Assembly (NCBI GenBank): GCA_963822695.1
Contig: CAWGJH010000006.1
Coordinates: forward strand, 186,001-250,000
Length of the DNA: 64,000 bases
From: GCA-003244245 sp963822695
Lineage (GTDB): Bacteria > Actinomycetota > Actinomycetes > Mycobacteriales > Pseudonocardiaceae
Direction: 5' to 3'
The notes beneath the pieces were generated by a model. That model saw only the letters and a program-made list of their open reading frames with translations, made no database searches and was not told the DNA's origin. The translations under genes were made by a program, and so were the position numbers. Below, piece after piece: positions 8,056 to 16,788 of the stretch; the first letter of the stretch is position 1; each line of letters begins with the position of its first letter.

Positions 8056-9490
8056 TCCCCCCACCAGCCTCATCCCGGTGTTGCAGGGCAACGGCAATGG
8101 CAGCGGCCAGGTCAGCGAAGTGGGTAGTAGTGAAGATGAGGTCCGGCTCGACGATCTCCTCGCCCAGCTGGGTTTCGATCTTCGCCAGCAGCCGCACCGC
8201 AGTCAGCGAGTCGCCGCCCAGATCGAAGAAATCGGCATCGGGCGTGTCCGAGCCGGCGCCGAATAGTTCTGTCCAGGCACCGGACAACACCGCCGACGCA
8301 CGCCCGGTCGGGGTGGATGCCCGCGCGCCAGTTGGCGCGTCAGCCAGCGCGCCGGCTGGCGCGCTGGTTGGCTCGTCGGGGGCATCGATCCGGTCCACCC
8401 AGACAACCTCATCGGGCAGCGGGAGATCGGCCAGCTGCCGGGTGACGAACGCGCGTAGCTCAGCGATCAACGCGGCCCGGGTCTGCGCCGGCGTGAACTC
8501 GACCGGCACCGGCGGACGGGCGCCGGGCCGGCGGGCGTAGACGGTATGACACGGCGTCAGCGCCAGCCGCCGGTCCTGTTCGTGCACAGCATCGAAGCCC
8601 CGAGCGGACAACTGGTCCAGGACCGCCCGCAGCCGACCGTGTAGATCGTGCACTTCCACCACGACCTGGTCGATTCTCTCCCAGGTGGCCTGGTCGATGC
8701 CGGCAAGCACATCGGCCTCTGCCTTCTCCACATCGATCTTCAGCAGGTCGATCCGGTCGATTCGGTGCGCGGCGACGACCTCAGTCAGGGTAGTCAGCCG
8801 GCATCGCCGCGGCTCCGCCCGCATCCTGTCGTCCACCAACCGGTCGAACCGCGCTGCCGGATCCCCGTCCGGCACATCCATGCCCGGCGCGGTGCGAAGG
8901 TACGAACGCAGCACCGCGCGGTCCTCCTCGGCGTCGCCGTACATCCCGGACATGAGCGTGTTGCCCGGGTAGTAGCAGAACGCGGCCTCACCGGTGCGGC
9001 TGCCGAGGCCGCAGTTCAGCACCGTGACGTCAACACCGTGCAGCTCGGCATTGACCGACGCCGCGTGCGCGAGCTCGGCCACCGGTTCCACGGCGAGGAT
9101 CCGAGCGCCGCGGCTGCGCTGGGCGACCAGCAGTGAGAACATGCCGATGTTCGCACCGACATCCACCACCACCGGAGCCGTGGGAAGCCCGATACCGTGC
9201 CGGAGGTAGGCGTTCTCCACGAAGATCTCCCGGTAGAGGAAATCCGTCTCAGTCCTGTTGAGCTGCGCCACCAGCAGCTCCCCCGCTGGCTCGTGCAGGG
9301 AAAGACCCGCTAACGACCCGGCCGCCGCCATCCGGCACGCCCGGTGAACGACCGGGGCATACCGCTCGTCCGGCACCAGATAGGCGATCAGCCGCTCGTC
9401 CCCGTGGACCGCGGCGGCGGCGACCGAGGGATGGCGCGCCAGTTCGGTCGAGATCCGCTGCTCGATCCGCTGGTCCACCCGCCCGCTCAC
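8042..9490 (-). CDS. FkbM-type methyltransferase inside an adenylation C-subdomain remnant, with C-terminal carrier domain
   Basis: This is a 482-residue protein. Residues 1-50 (RHPSVAAAAVHGDERLIAYL) resemble the start of an adenylation C-terminal subdomain. An FkbM-like methyltransferase follows (SAM loop VVVDVGANIGMFSLL, about 105-290; LLKIDVEKAEADVL). More subdomain-like sequence comes next (PAQTRAALIAELRAFV...LPLPDEVVWVDRI), then a low-complexity Ala/Pro/Thr linker. The last domain is a peptidyl carrier domain with phosphopantetheine serine in DLGGDSLTAVRLL. NRPS methyltransferases are normally inserted between motifs A8 and A9, and that layout is kept here without the A core. It starts four bases inside the stop of the acyltransferase gene. 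It probably methylates an aminoacyl group on its own carrier. Confidence 0.75.
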   Translation of the reverse strand: MSGRVDQRIEQRISTELARHPSVAAAAVHGDERLIAYLVPDERYAPVVHRACRMAAAGSLAGLSLHEPAGELLVAQLNRTETDFLYREIFVENAYLRHGIGLPTAPVVVDVGANIGMFSLLVAQRSRGARILAVEPVAELAHAASVNAELHGVDVTVLNCGLGSRTGEAAFCYYPGNTLMSGMYGDAEEDRAVLRSYLRTAPGMDVPDGDPAARFDRLVDDRMRAEPRRCRLTTLTEVVAAHRIDRIDLLKIDVEKAEADVLAGIDQATWERIDQVVVEVHDLHGRLRAVLDQLSARGFDAVHEQDRRLALTPCHTVYARRPGARPPVPVEFTPAQTRAALIAELRAFVTRQLADLPLPDEVVWVDRIDAPDEPTSAPAGALADAPTGARASTPTGRASAVLSGAWTELFGAGSDTPDADFFDLGGDSLTAVRLLAKIETQLGEEIVEPDLIFTTTHFADLAAAIAVALQHRDEAGGGNDAG

Positions 9491-10768
9491 GTCTCTCCCC
9501 GCTGTGCTTCGTCCACGAAGGCCCTGGCAAGCTCGATCAGTTCGGGTGCCGCGTCAAACGCCGCGAGATGATCGCCCCGGGGCAGCAATTCCAGCCGCGC
9601 ACCCGGTATGCGCGACGCGACAACGATCGACCCCTCGGGATGGGCCGTGGTGTCCGCCATACTGCTGACGACCAGCGTAGGGAGATCGATTCCGGCCAGT
9701 AGCGGCCGGCAGTCGGTCGTCATGATCGCGCCATTGAGCCGCCCGTAGCGGTAGAGCAGCTCCGCGCTGGCGTAAGGGTAGATCAGCTCATGAGCGAGGT
9801 CGGCCCGCAGGTTCTCCAACGTCGCCGGGCGGCGCAGCAGCGCATGCAGGCCAGCCGCGCGCTCTCGCCGGCGGCCGGCCATGAGCATGAGGGACTGGAC
9901 GTCCTGCTGGTGTCTGGTCTTGGGCACGTCGGGGCCCAACTCGTAGTCGCCGTGCCACAGGCTTAGCGAACGGACCCGGGCGGACCCGGCGGCGAGTGCC
10001 ACGGCCGCGCCCCCGCACAGCCCGACGACGTGCGCCGCCTCAACGTCGAAGGCGTCTAGCACGGCATGCAGGTCGCCGGCCTGAGTCGGCACATCATACT
10101 CGCGCCGGTCGAAATCCTCGTCCAGAGTCTGATTGGCGGTGGTCTGATTGCCGGCCCAGCCGGCGGTGGCTTCCTGTGGCGGGGAACATTCCCCGGCTCT
10201 CCCAGGTGAGCACCCGGAAGCGGTCGCTCAGCCCGATCATCCAGCGCCGCAGGAGGCCGACCGGCATACCGCAGGCCGACACGAGCACCACCACCGGGCC
10301 TGCAGGAGGGCCGAGGTCATAGCAGCGCAGCGTCGAACCGTCCGGAGCAGACGCGACAGTCACTGCCGGGAGGCCGCGCCGGGTCTGCCGGGCCGTGGCG
10401 GCGACGAGCTCGTCGGAGGCGCCGCCGACGCTCACCGACCGGTCGAGCAGCGCGGCGAGGCCAAGCCGGTTGCTGATGGCCAGCTCCGCGGCCACCAATC
10501 CCGATGGATCGGCCACCACCCGTGGAGCGCGCACGCCCAGCTCCCACACCAACCGGTCGATCAGGGTCTGCACCGCGGCTAAGTCAGCAGGCCGTTCGGT
10601 GCCCGGCCCCAGCGGTGCTACCCGCGGCGGGGAGTCCAGCGCGCCACTCAGCGGCCTGATCTCGACCAGCGCCGATGCCAGCTGGGCCAGCGCCGTCGCC
10701 GGGTCCTCCTCCGCGCGCTGACCTGCGGCGGGAGTCAGCCCGCACACCGGCGATGCCGGTTCCGGCAT
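9487..10768 (-). pseudogene. SyrC/CmaE-like alpha/beta-hydrolase aminoacyltransferase, interrupted by a frameshift
   Basis: Two adjoining frames form one protein. The N-terminal half (10768-10094) ends in RVLTWESRGMF. The C-terminal half (readable from about 10215 down to 9487) continues with FDRREYDVPTQAGDLHAV and the nucleophile elbow VGLCGGAAVA. The joined length is about 427 residues, close to SyrC. A cysteine replaces the usual serine, as in SyrC and CmaE, which shuttle aminoacyl groups between carrier domains; the His is in PRGDHLAAF. One extra base in the C4 run (G4 on the plus strand, 10181-10184) would explain the shift. A sequencing error, a real mutation or programmed frameshifting are all possible. 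It lies directly after the halogenase gene and overlaps the next start. Confidence 0.7.
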
Positions 10769-10770
10769 CG

Positions 10771-11727
10771 CTACCTCCGGTGGGCGACGAATCGGTCGCC
10801 TCGGGTCGTGTGGGTGACAATCCGGTTACCGGGGTGCTCGTTTCGCCCACGAACGACCACCGACCCATAGCGTTCCAGGCTGACCTGGCCGCCATACTCC
10901 TCAATCACGTCGGTGTCGGGATAGACACGTACTGAGCTGGGCACATAGCGTGCCACAAATCCCAGCCGCATGTCGTTGGTCTTACCGCTGTGCGGATGGG
11001 AGGCGTGCATCAGCGTCAACCAGAACACGATGAACTGTCCGGCCGTCATCTCCATCGAGACGGCTCGGGTCTCTTCGGGCTTCCAGTCCGGATCGATCTG
11101 CAGCTCCCGGTAGTCGTATCCGAAGAATCCTCGTCGAACGCCTTCCTTCTCCATCGAGTTCACCGTGGACGGACTGTAGTGCATTCGCTTGGTCTCATCG
11201 TAGAACATGGTCCGGTGGGTGCCGGGGATGAATTGCAGGCAGCCCATGTCGATCGACGCCTCAGTGAATGCGCACCACACGGTGATGGTACCGCCGAACT
11301 CGGCGTCTTGCGGCCAGACGATCTGCGGACTGCCCGAGGCGTTCGCGAACGTATCAGCCTGGTGCCAGTCGGTGCCCTCGTCGCCGGGATACTTGGGGAA
11401 GAACTCGGTTCGCCAGCACAATACGTTCGGGCCGAGCACGGAGGAGACCCGATCGACGATCTCCGAACGGCAGATATGACCGGCAAGGAACGCATTGTCC
11501 AGGTGCCGGTCGTAGTTCGCGATGTTGGTGACACCCGACTTGGCCGCCGTATCCTGGTAGACTGCGGCACTGCGGTCCATGAGCCGAACACGCTCACGAC
11601 GCCAGATCCGCTTGATCTCGGCCGGCTCGTATAGGGTGAACGGCCCGGCATATCCGCGCCGGTGGAACCCGGCTAGCTCGTCGGCAGTCCACGAGAAGTC
11701 CACCGTCTGGGAGTCTTGGGTTGGCAT
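10771..11727 (-). CDS. SyrB2-type non-haem Fe(II)/alpha-ketoglutarate halogenase
   Basis: This 318-residue protein is collinear with SyrB2, the syringomycin threonyl chlorinase. The facial triad is WHQAD with His122 and Ala124 in place of the carboxylate ligand. The second His is His241 (LMHAS), and Arg260 binds alpha-ketoglutarate. A constant offset of 6 maps these to SyrB2 His116, Ala118, His235 and Arg254. The Ala leaves the iron site open for chloride, which separates halogenases from PhyH hydroxylases. Such enzymes act on aminoacyl groups tethered to a carrier, here probably the A-T protein encoded 27 bases upstream. The predicted product is 4-chlorothreonyl-S-carrier. Confidence 0.9.
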   Translation of the reverse strand: MPTQDSQTVDFSWTADELAGFHRRGYAGPFTLYEPAEIKRIWRRERVRLMDRSAAVYQDTAAKSGVTNIANYDRHLDNAFLAGHICRSEIVDRVSSVLGPNVLCWRTEFFPKYPGDEGTDWHQADTFANASGSPQIVWPQDAEFGGTITVWCAFTEASIDMGCLQFIPGTHRTMFYDETKRMHYSPSTVNSMEKEGVRRGFFGYDYRELQIDPDWKPEETRAVSMEMTAGQFIVFWLTLMHASHPHSGKTNDMRLGFVARYVPSSVRVYPDTDVIEEYGGQVSLERYGSVVVRGRNEHPGNRIVTHTTRGDRFVAHRR

Positions 11728-11754
11728 GGACCTGTTACCTCCAGCGATACCGGC

Positions 11755-13701
11755 CTACGACGTCGGGGCATCCAGTTCGAGCGTGCTGGCGAGCGAGCGA
11801 ACGGTGGCCTCCTCGACAAGCGTCTCGATGCCGATATCCACATCGAAGCTGGCATTGACCCGGTCGAGCATCCGGATCAGAGTGAGCGATGTCCCGCCCA
11901 GGTCGAAAAAATCCTCGTCCAGCCCGACCGCCGGCAGGTTCAAGATATCGGCCCACACCGCGGCGACCCTGGACTGGACCGGAGTGAGCGCGCTCGGTGC
12001 GGGCTGCTCACCCCGTATTAGTTGCTCGCGTCCTCTCAGCGGAGTAGGGAGTGCGCTCCTGTCAACCTTTCCGTTAACGGTCAGCGGCAGGGCGGGAATC
12101 GACACGAACGCCGACGGGCGCAGGTAGGAAGGCAACCCGGCCAGTTCGTCCGCCAGCTTCATTCGGATGCCCTCGGCCCATCCCCGATCGACGCCTGGGT
12201 CGTTGGGCACCAGATAGGCGATGAGCCGCACGTCACCCTCCCCGTAGTCATGCGGGGCCACCACGCTGGCGGCCACCTCGGGGTGGGTTTCGAGAACGAA
12301 CTCGATCTCCCTGGGCTCGATCCGGAACCCCCGGACCTTGATCTGATCATCGACTCGTCCGGCATAGTGGTACTCGCCGGTCGGGTCAGCCACGACCAGA
12401 TCACCAGTCCGGTAGGCGCGCTCCCCGCCGGCAAGCGGGTGCGCGGAGAACCGCTCGGCGGTGAGATCCGCACGGTGGAGGTAGCCACGGCTCACGCCCG
12501 CGCCACTGACGTACAGCTCGCCGGGCTCGCCGGCCGCCGCTGGCTCGCCGGCCGCGTTCAGAACCAGGAAACGCAAGTCGGGCAACGGCACACCGATCGG
12601 GCTCAGGTCTGGCCTGGCCAGATCCACGCGGCGAATCGGCCGGAACGAAGCATGCACCGTGGTCTCTGTGATGCCGTACATGTTCACCAGTGCGGGTCGC
12701 TCGTCACCCCAGCGGTCCATCCACCCGGCGAGCATGCCGACAGTGAGCCGCTCGCCACCAAACACCACCAGCCGCAGGTCCACCGGACCCGGATCGGTGG
12801 CACCGCGGTCAACCGCGTCTAGCTGGCGGAACGCGGACGGTGTCTGGTTCAGCACGGTGACCTGCTCGCGCCGCAGCAGTTCGCGGAAACGAAGTGGGGA
12901 CCGGCACGTCTCGTCCGGCACCACGACCAACCGCCCGCCGAACAGCAGCGAGCCCCAGATTTCCCACACCGAGAAGTCGAAGGCGACGGAATGGAACATG
13001 GTCCAGACGTCGTGTTCACCGAACCGAAACCACTGCTGGGTGACCTCGAATAGGCGTACCACGTGCCGGTGCTCCACGAGCACACCCTTCGGGGTCCCGG
13101 TGGAGCCGGACGTGTAGATCACGTAGGCGAGGTCGGTCGGCGCGCGCTCGGTGGCCCGCGCCGGGTTACCGCCGCCGCGTCGCTGTTCCCGCTCCGCGGC
13201 ATCAGAATCGGCCAGATCAGAGTCGGCCAGATCAGAGTCGGCCAGATCAGAGTCAACCAGCACCAGCACGACGGACCGCTCCGTGACCCGCCCGGCCAGC
13301 GAGGACGTGGTGACGGCAATCCCAGCACCGCTGTCTCGCAGCAACCAGTTGACCCGCGGTGGCGGGGTGCTTGCGTCGATGGGGAGGTACCCGCCGCCGG
13401 CCTTGAGGATTCCCAGTATCCCCACAATAAGGTCGATTCCGCGCTCGATATACAGCGCCACCAGAACGTTCGGGGCGACACCGAGGTCGGACAGTTGGCC
13501 GGCCAGCGCATCGGCGCGGTCATTCATGTCCGCATACGTCGCGGTGTCGCCGTCGGACACGACCGCCATCCGGTCGGGGCAGGACCGCGCTCTGGCTTCG
13601 AAGATCTGGTCGAGCCGACGCCCAGCAAAATCAAGATCGACTTCCGTAACACCCTTACCTAGCCCGTCATGTTCACGGTTTATCACGGCCTCCCCCACCA
13701 C
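11755..13701 (-). CDS. Stand-alone adenylation-carrier (A-T) NRPS protein predicted to load threonine (SyrB1-like)
   Basis: This is a 648-residue A-T didomain. Core motifs are YIYTSGSTGTPKGV (A3), FDFSVWEIWG (A4), VNMYGITETTVH (A5), GELYVSGAGVSRGY (A6), YRTGD (A7), GRVDDQIKVRGFRIE (A8) and NGKVDR (A10). The carrier serine is in DLGGTSLTLIRML. The ten specificity positions (235-517, PheA numbering) read D-F-W-N-V-G-M-V-H-K, the threonine code. The order A-T, halogenase, acyltransferase matches SyrB1-SyrB2-SyrC. A GTG start at 13701 is used, but a later start is possible. No condensation or thioesterase domain is attached. An acidic DLADS repeat lies between motifs A2 and A3. Confidence 0.9.
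   Translation of the reverse strand: MVGEAVINREHDGLGKGVTEVDLDFAGRRLDQIFEARARSCPDRMAVVSDGDTATYADMNDRADALAGQLSDLGVAPNVLVALYIERGIDLIVGILGILKAGGGYLPIDASTPPPRVNWLLRDSGAGIAVTTSSLAGRVTERSVVLVLVDSDLADSDLADSDLADSDAAEREQRRGGGNPARATERAPTDLAYVIYTSGSTGTPKGVLVEHRHVVRLFEVTQQWFRFGEHDVWTMFHSVAFDFSVWEIWGSLLFGGRLVVVPDETCRSPLRFRELLRREQVTVLNQTPSAFRQLDAVDRGATDPGPVDLRLVVFGGERLTVGMLAGWMDRWGDERPALVNMYGITETTVHASFRPIRRVDLARPDLSPIGVPLPDLRFLVLNAAGEPAAAGEPGELYVSGAGVSRGYLHRADLTAERFSAHPLAGGERAYRTGDLVVADPTGEYHYAGRVDDQIKVRGFRIEPREIEFVLETHPEVAASVVAPHDYGEGDVRLIAYLVPNDPGVDRGWAEGIRMKLADELAGLPSYLRPSAFVSIPALPLTVNGKVDRSALPTPLRGREQLIRGEQPAPSALTPVQSRVAAVWADILNLPAVGLDEDFFDLGGTSLTLIRMLDRVNASFDVDIGIETLVEEATVRSLASTLELDAPTS
13201..13258 (-). 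repeat. 15-bp tandem repeat encoding (DLADS)n in the A domain
   Basis: On the plus strand the unit GCCAGATCAGAGTCG occurs at 13211-13225 and 13226-13240 and nearly complete at 13241-13254. It encodes repeated D-L-A-D-S just before the A3 P-loop-like motif. The copies are almost identical, so copy number probably varies between strains. The region is normally a surface loop in A domains. Confidence 0.85.
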
Positions 13702-13855
13702 ACCGTGGGTACGTCAACAGCTCCGGCACCAGGACGATCGACGCGTCGATGCCGAGCACGTTACGACAGAATCACGACGAACTAGGCCGAGGTACCGCTA
13801 AGAGGGCGATGGACCGCCAGCTCGCTCCGCACCACGGTGCGGGAGCATGCACTGA

Positions 13856-14797
13856 TCAGTGGGCGAGGTCGGCGGGGTCAGTGTTGGCACCACAGAGCAG
13901 GATCGCGATGCGTTCACCGGCAGCGGGGCGGTACGCGCCGGAGTTCAACGCCGCGAGAGCGGTGGCAGTGCCGTGCTCGATGACGATCCGGTACTGGGTC
14001 CACAACAACCGGCGGGCGGCGACGATGGCGTCGTCGGTGACCAGCACGCTGTGCACGCCGGTACGAACGGCCACCTCGTAGGCGATGACGCCGACCCGGC
14101 GGGCACCCAACGAGTCCGCGGCGATACCGGACACCTCGATATCGACCGGGTGCCCGGCGGCCAGGGCGGCACGCAGGGTCGGACTCGTCTCAGGCTCGAC
14201 ACCGACGACCCTCGCTCGGCCTTCGAGGGCGGTAGCGACGCCGGCCATCAGCCCACCCCCGCCCACCGCAAGCACCACGGTGTCCACCTGGTCGAGCTGG
14301 TCGAGCAGTTCCAGCGCGACGCTGCCCTGCCCAGCGCAGATTTCTGGCTGATCGTAGGCGTGGCAGAAGAGCGCACCGGTGTCTGCGGCCCGTTTGGTCG
14401 CGGCCTCGTACGCCTCGGCGTACTCGGTGCCGTGTTGGACCACCGTGGCACCACACGCGCCCAACGTGATGACCTTGACCGTGGGTGCGGTGGTGGGCAC
14501 GTACACCTCGGCCGGTATGCCCAGCGATTTCGCGGCGTACGCGACGGCCAGTCCGGCGTTGCCGCCGGACGCCGCGATCACCCCTTCAGCAGGCAGTTCG
14601 CCGACCTCGGCCGCCGCCAGGATCCGGTTGAACGCGCCACGGGCCTTGAACGACCCGGTGTGCTGCATGAATTCCAATTTCAGCCATACCCGTCCGGCTG
14701 GGGCGAAGGCGCCTGGATCGAGCTCGGCCACCGGGGTGCGCCGCACCCGACCAGTGATCCGGTGGGTGGCGGCCTCGACATCGGCACGAGTGATCAC
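13856..14797 (-). CDS. PLP-dependent threonine/serine dehydratase-like enzyme
   Basis: About 313 residues from GTG at 14797, chosen because GGAGG stands nine bases upstream. A longer frame would overlap the divergent regulator gene. The PLP lysine is in GSFKARGAF, the phosphate-binding loop is AVGGGGL, and substrate-loop ASGGNAGLA is present, as in fold-type II threonine ammonia-lyases. There is no ACT regulatory domain, so it is of the catabolic type. It lies 154 bases upstream of the threonine-loading gene, in the same direction. It may adjust threonine supply, act on halogenated threonine, or be unrelated housekeeping. The last two options cannot be separated here. Confidence 0.85.
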   Translation of the reverse strand: MITRADVEAATHRITGRVRRTPVAELDPGAFAPAGRVWLKLEFMQHTGSFKARGAFNRILAAAEVGELPAEGVIAASGGNAGLAVAYAAKSLGIPAEVYVPTTAPTVKVITLGACGATVVQHGTEYAEAYEAATKRAADTGALFCHAYDQPEICAGQGSVALELLDQLDQVDTVVLAVGGGGLMAGVATALEGRARVVGVEPETSPTLRAALAAGHPVDIEVSGIAADSLGARRVGVIAYEVAVRTGVHSVLVTDDAIVAARRLLWTQYRIVIEHGTATALAALNSGAYRPAAGERIAILLCGANTDPADLAH

Positions 14798-14867
14798 TTC
14801 GAGTTGCCTCCGACGAGCAGCCAGCAAAATATCATACGACGAACTCGCCGGTGCGTAGGCTGCTGCC

Positions 14868-15572
14868 ATGCCCATCCACAGGCACAGGCCAACCCAGCAC
14901 CCGCTGCCCGTCGCCCCACGGGTGCCTCTGCGGGTAGTCGTCGTCGATGACCACCAGATGGTACTCGACGGGCTTCACGCGATGCTGGCTGCTTATTCCG
15001 GCCAGGTCGAGATCGTCGGTGAGGCCACCGAACCAGAACTCGCAATGAAGATCATCACCGGGCAGGAGCCCGACATCACCTTGCTCGATGTCCGGTTACG
15101 GGGCTCCAGCGGGCTGGACCTGTGCGCGGAGATCCGCAAGCGACAACCCGCCTGCAAGGTCGTGTTCCTGACCGTCTACGACGACGAGCAGTACCTCTAC
15201 CAGGCGCTGCGGCTCGGCGCCGCCGGGTTCCTGCTCAAGCGGGTGCGCGGCGCGGAGCTGGTGGATCATCTGCTGCGGATCCACCAGGGCGAGGTCCTGA
15301 TCGATCCCAGCCTGGCGACGAAGGTCGCGATGTCGGTGGCCCACCTGCGCGGTGGGGAGTTCTGGCCGGGGGCGCGCCTCGGGCTGACCCAGCGCGAGAG
15401 CGAGGTGCTCGCGCTCATGGTGGCCGGACTGTCCAACCGCGCCATCGCCGGCCGGCTCACCGTCAGCGAGGAGACCGTCAAGACGCACGCCCGCGGGATC
15501 TACCGCAAGCTGGACGTCCCGGACCGCTCCGGCGCGGTCGCCGCAGCGCTGCGGGAGGGGGTGTTCCAGTGA
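14868..15572 (+). CDS. LuxR-family response regulator
   Basis: This is a 234-residue regulator. The receiver domain has acidic pair D27-D28, phosphoacceptor D74 (ITLLDVRLRG) and a conserved lysine in FLLKRV. The C-terminal LuxR helix-turn-helix contains LTQRESEVLALMVAGLSN and VSEETVKTHARGIYRKL. It is divergent from the dehydratase gene (about 70 bases between starts). Its stop overlaps the start of the kinase gene, an inverted order compared with the pair at 989-2697. The N-terminal Pro/His-rich 20 residues may reflect a later true start. Confidence 0.9.
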   Translation: MPIHRHRPTQHPLPVAPRVPLRVVVVDDHQMVLDGLHAMLAAYSGQVEIVGEATEPELAMKIITGQEPDITLLDVRLRGSSGLDLCAEIRKRQPACKVVFLTVYDDEQYLYQALRLGAAGFLLKRVRGAELVDHLLRIHQGEVLIDPSLATKVAMSVAHLRGGEFWPGARLGLTQRESEVLALMVAGLSNRAIAGRLTVSEETVKTHARGIYRKLDVPDRSGAVAAALREGVFQ

Positions 15573-16771
15573 TCCGCTCGCGGCTGGGCCTGGCCGACAC
15601 CGATTCCGACGCCCAGCTGCTGCACCGGGTGATCGAGATCCTGTCGGCGGGACTGGACCTGGACGGGATCGCCCAAGGGGTGGCCGACCTGATCACCGAG
15701 ACCACCTCCACCGACGTCTGCTTCGTGCACCTGCTGGATCAGGCCGGCGACCGGTTGCGGCTGCGCGGTGCCACTGCCCCCTTCGACCAGCTGGTCCGGC
15801 GGATCGAGCTACCAGTCGGGGAGGGAGTGTCCGGGTGGGTGGCCACGCACTGCGAGCCGGTGGTGATCACCGATAACAAGCGCGCGGATCCACGTTACCG
15901 CTACATCCCCGAGTTACGCGGGGAGGAGTTCATCTCGATGGCCTCGGTGCCGATGATCACCCGGCCCGGTGATCTGGTGGGTGTGCTCAACGTGCACACC
16001 CGGGACCGCCGCGAGTTCGCTCAGGCCGACGTCGAACTGCTGGGCTCAGTGGCGGGTCTGATGGCCGGGGCCATCGAGAACGCCAGCCTGCACAGCAGGC
16101 TCGCCGAGCGGGAGGAGGCGATGGAGCGGTTCGCCGAGCGGATCGTGCTGCTCCAGGAAACCGAACGGCGCCGGCTCGCCGGCGAGATCCACGACGGCAT
16201 CAGCCAGCGCATCGTCAGCCTGTCGTTTCACCTCTCCGCAGCGGCGGACGCGGTTGCCTCCGACCCGGCCAGCGCCGCCGAGCAGATCGCCCACGCCCAG
16301 GAACTCGCCGCGGGGGCGCTGGACGAGACCCGGCATGCGATTGCCGGGCTACGCCCACCCGTGCTGGACGACCTCGGGTTGGCCGCCAGCCTGGAAAGCC
16401 TCGCGCGGTCGATCCCGCTGCCCAACGTCCAGGTGGACACGGTGACGACCAGCCTGCCCGAGCACGCCGAGACCGCCGTGTACCGGATCGCCCAAGAGGC
16501 GCTGCAGAACGTGATGAAGCACGCCAGCGCTGAGCACGTGCAGCTGCGGCTCTCGGTGGCCGCCGGCACGGTCCTGCTCGAGATCTCCGACGACGGCGTC
16601 GGCTTCGACCCGGCCACCACCACCGAGCGAGCCGGGCCGGTGGGGTACGGCCTGCCGGGCATGCAGCAGCGCGCCGAGCTCCTGGGCGGGCAGCTCACCG
16701 CAGACAGCACCCCCGGTCGCGGCACCATGGTGCGCCTGCGCGTGCCCCTCACCCAGGAACACTCAGCCTAG
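15569..16771 (+). CDS. GAF-domain sensor histidine kinase
   Basis: This is a 400-residue kinase starting with GTG at 15569, inside the stop of the regulator gene (GTGA). The same frame is open for 450 bases upstream, but that part is a shadow of the regulator. A GAF domain (about 15-170, with GEGVSGWVATHCEPVVITD) is followed by a coiled linker, the HisKA_3 helix EIHDGISQRI (His208) and a HATPase domain (EALQNVMKHA, DDGVGFD, GYGLPGMQQRAELLGG). It is soluble, without membrane segments. GAF kinases of this group sense small ligands, redox state or haem-bound gases; no ligand is evident here. Confidence 0.92.
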   Translation: MIRSRLGLADTDSDAQLLHRVIEILSAGLDLDGIAQGVADLITETTSTDVCFVHLLDQAGDRLRLRGATAPFDQLVRRIELPVGEGVSGWVATHCEPVVITDNKRADPRYRYIPELRGEEFISMASVPMITRPGDLVGVLNVHTRDRREFAQADVELLGSVAGLMAGAIENASLHSRLAEREEAMERFAERIVLLQETERRRLAGEIHDGISQRIVSLSFHLSAAADAVASDPASAAEQIAHAQELAAGALDETRHAIAGLRPPVLDDLGLAASLESLARSIPLPNVQVDTVTTSLPEHAETAVYRIAQEALQNVMKHASAEHVQLRLSVAAGTVLLEISDDGVGFDPATTTERAGPVGYGLPGMQQRAELLGGQLTADSTPGRGTMVRLRVPLTQEHSA

Positions 16772-16788
16772 ATTTCAGGGACTGACTC

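Noticed and set aside
15122..15568. N-terminal extension of the GAF kinase
   Set aside because: It overlaps the response regulator in another frame and is Arg/Ala-rich shadow; the GTG at 15569 overlapping the regulator stop is the natural start.
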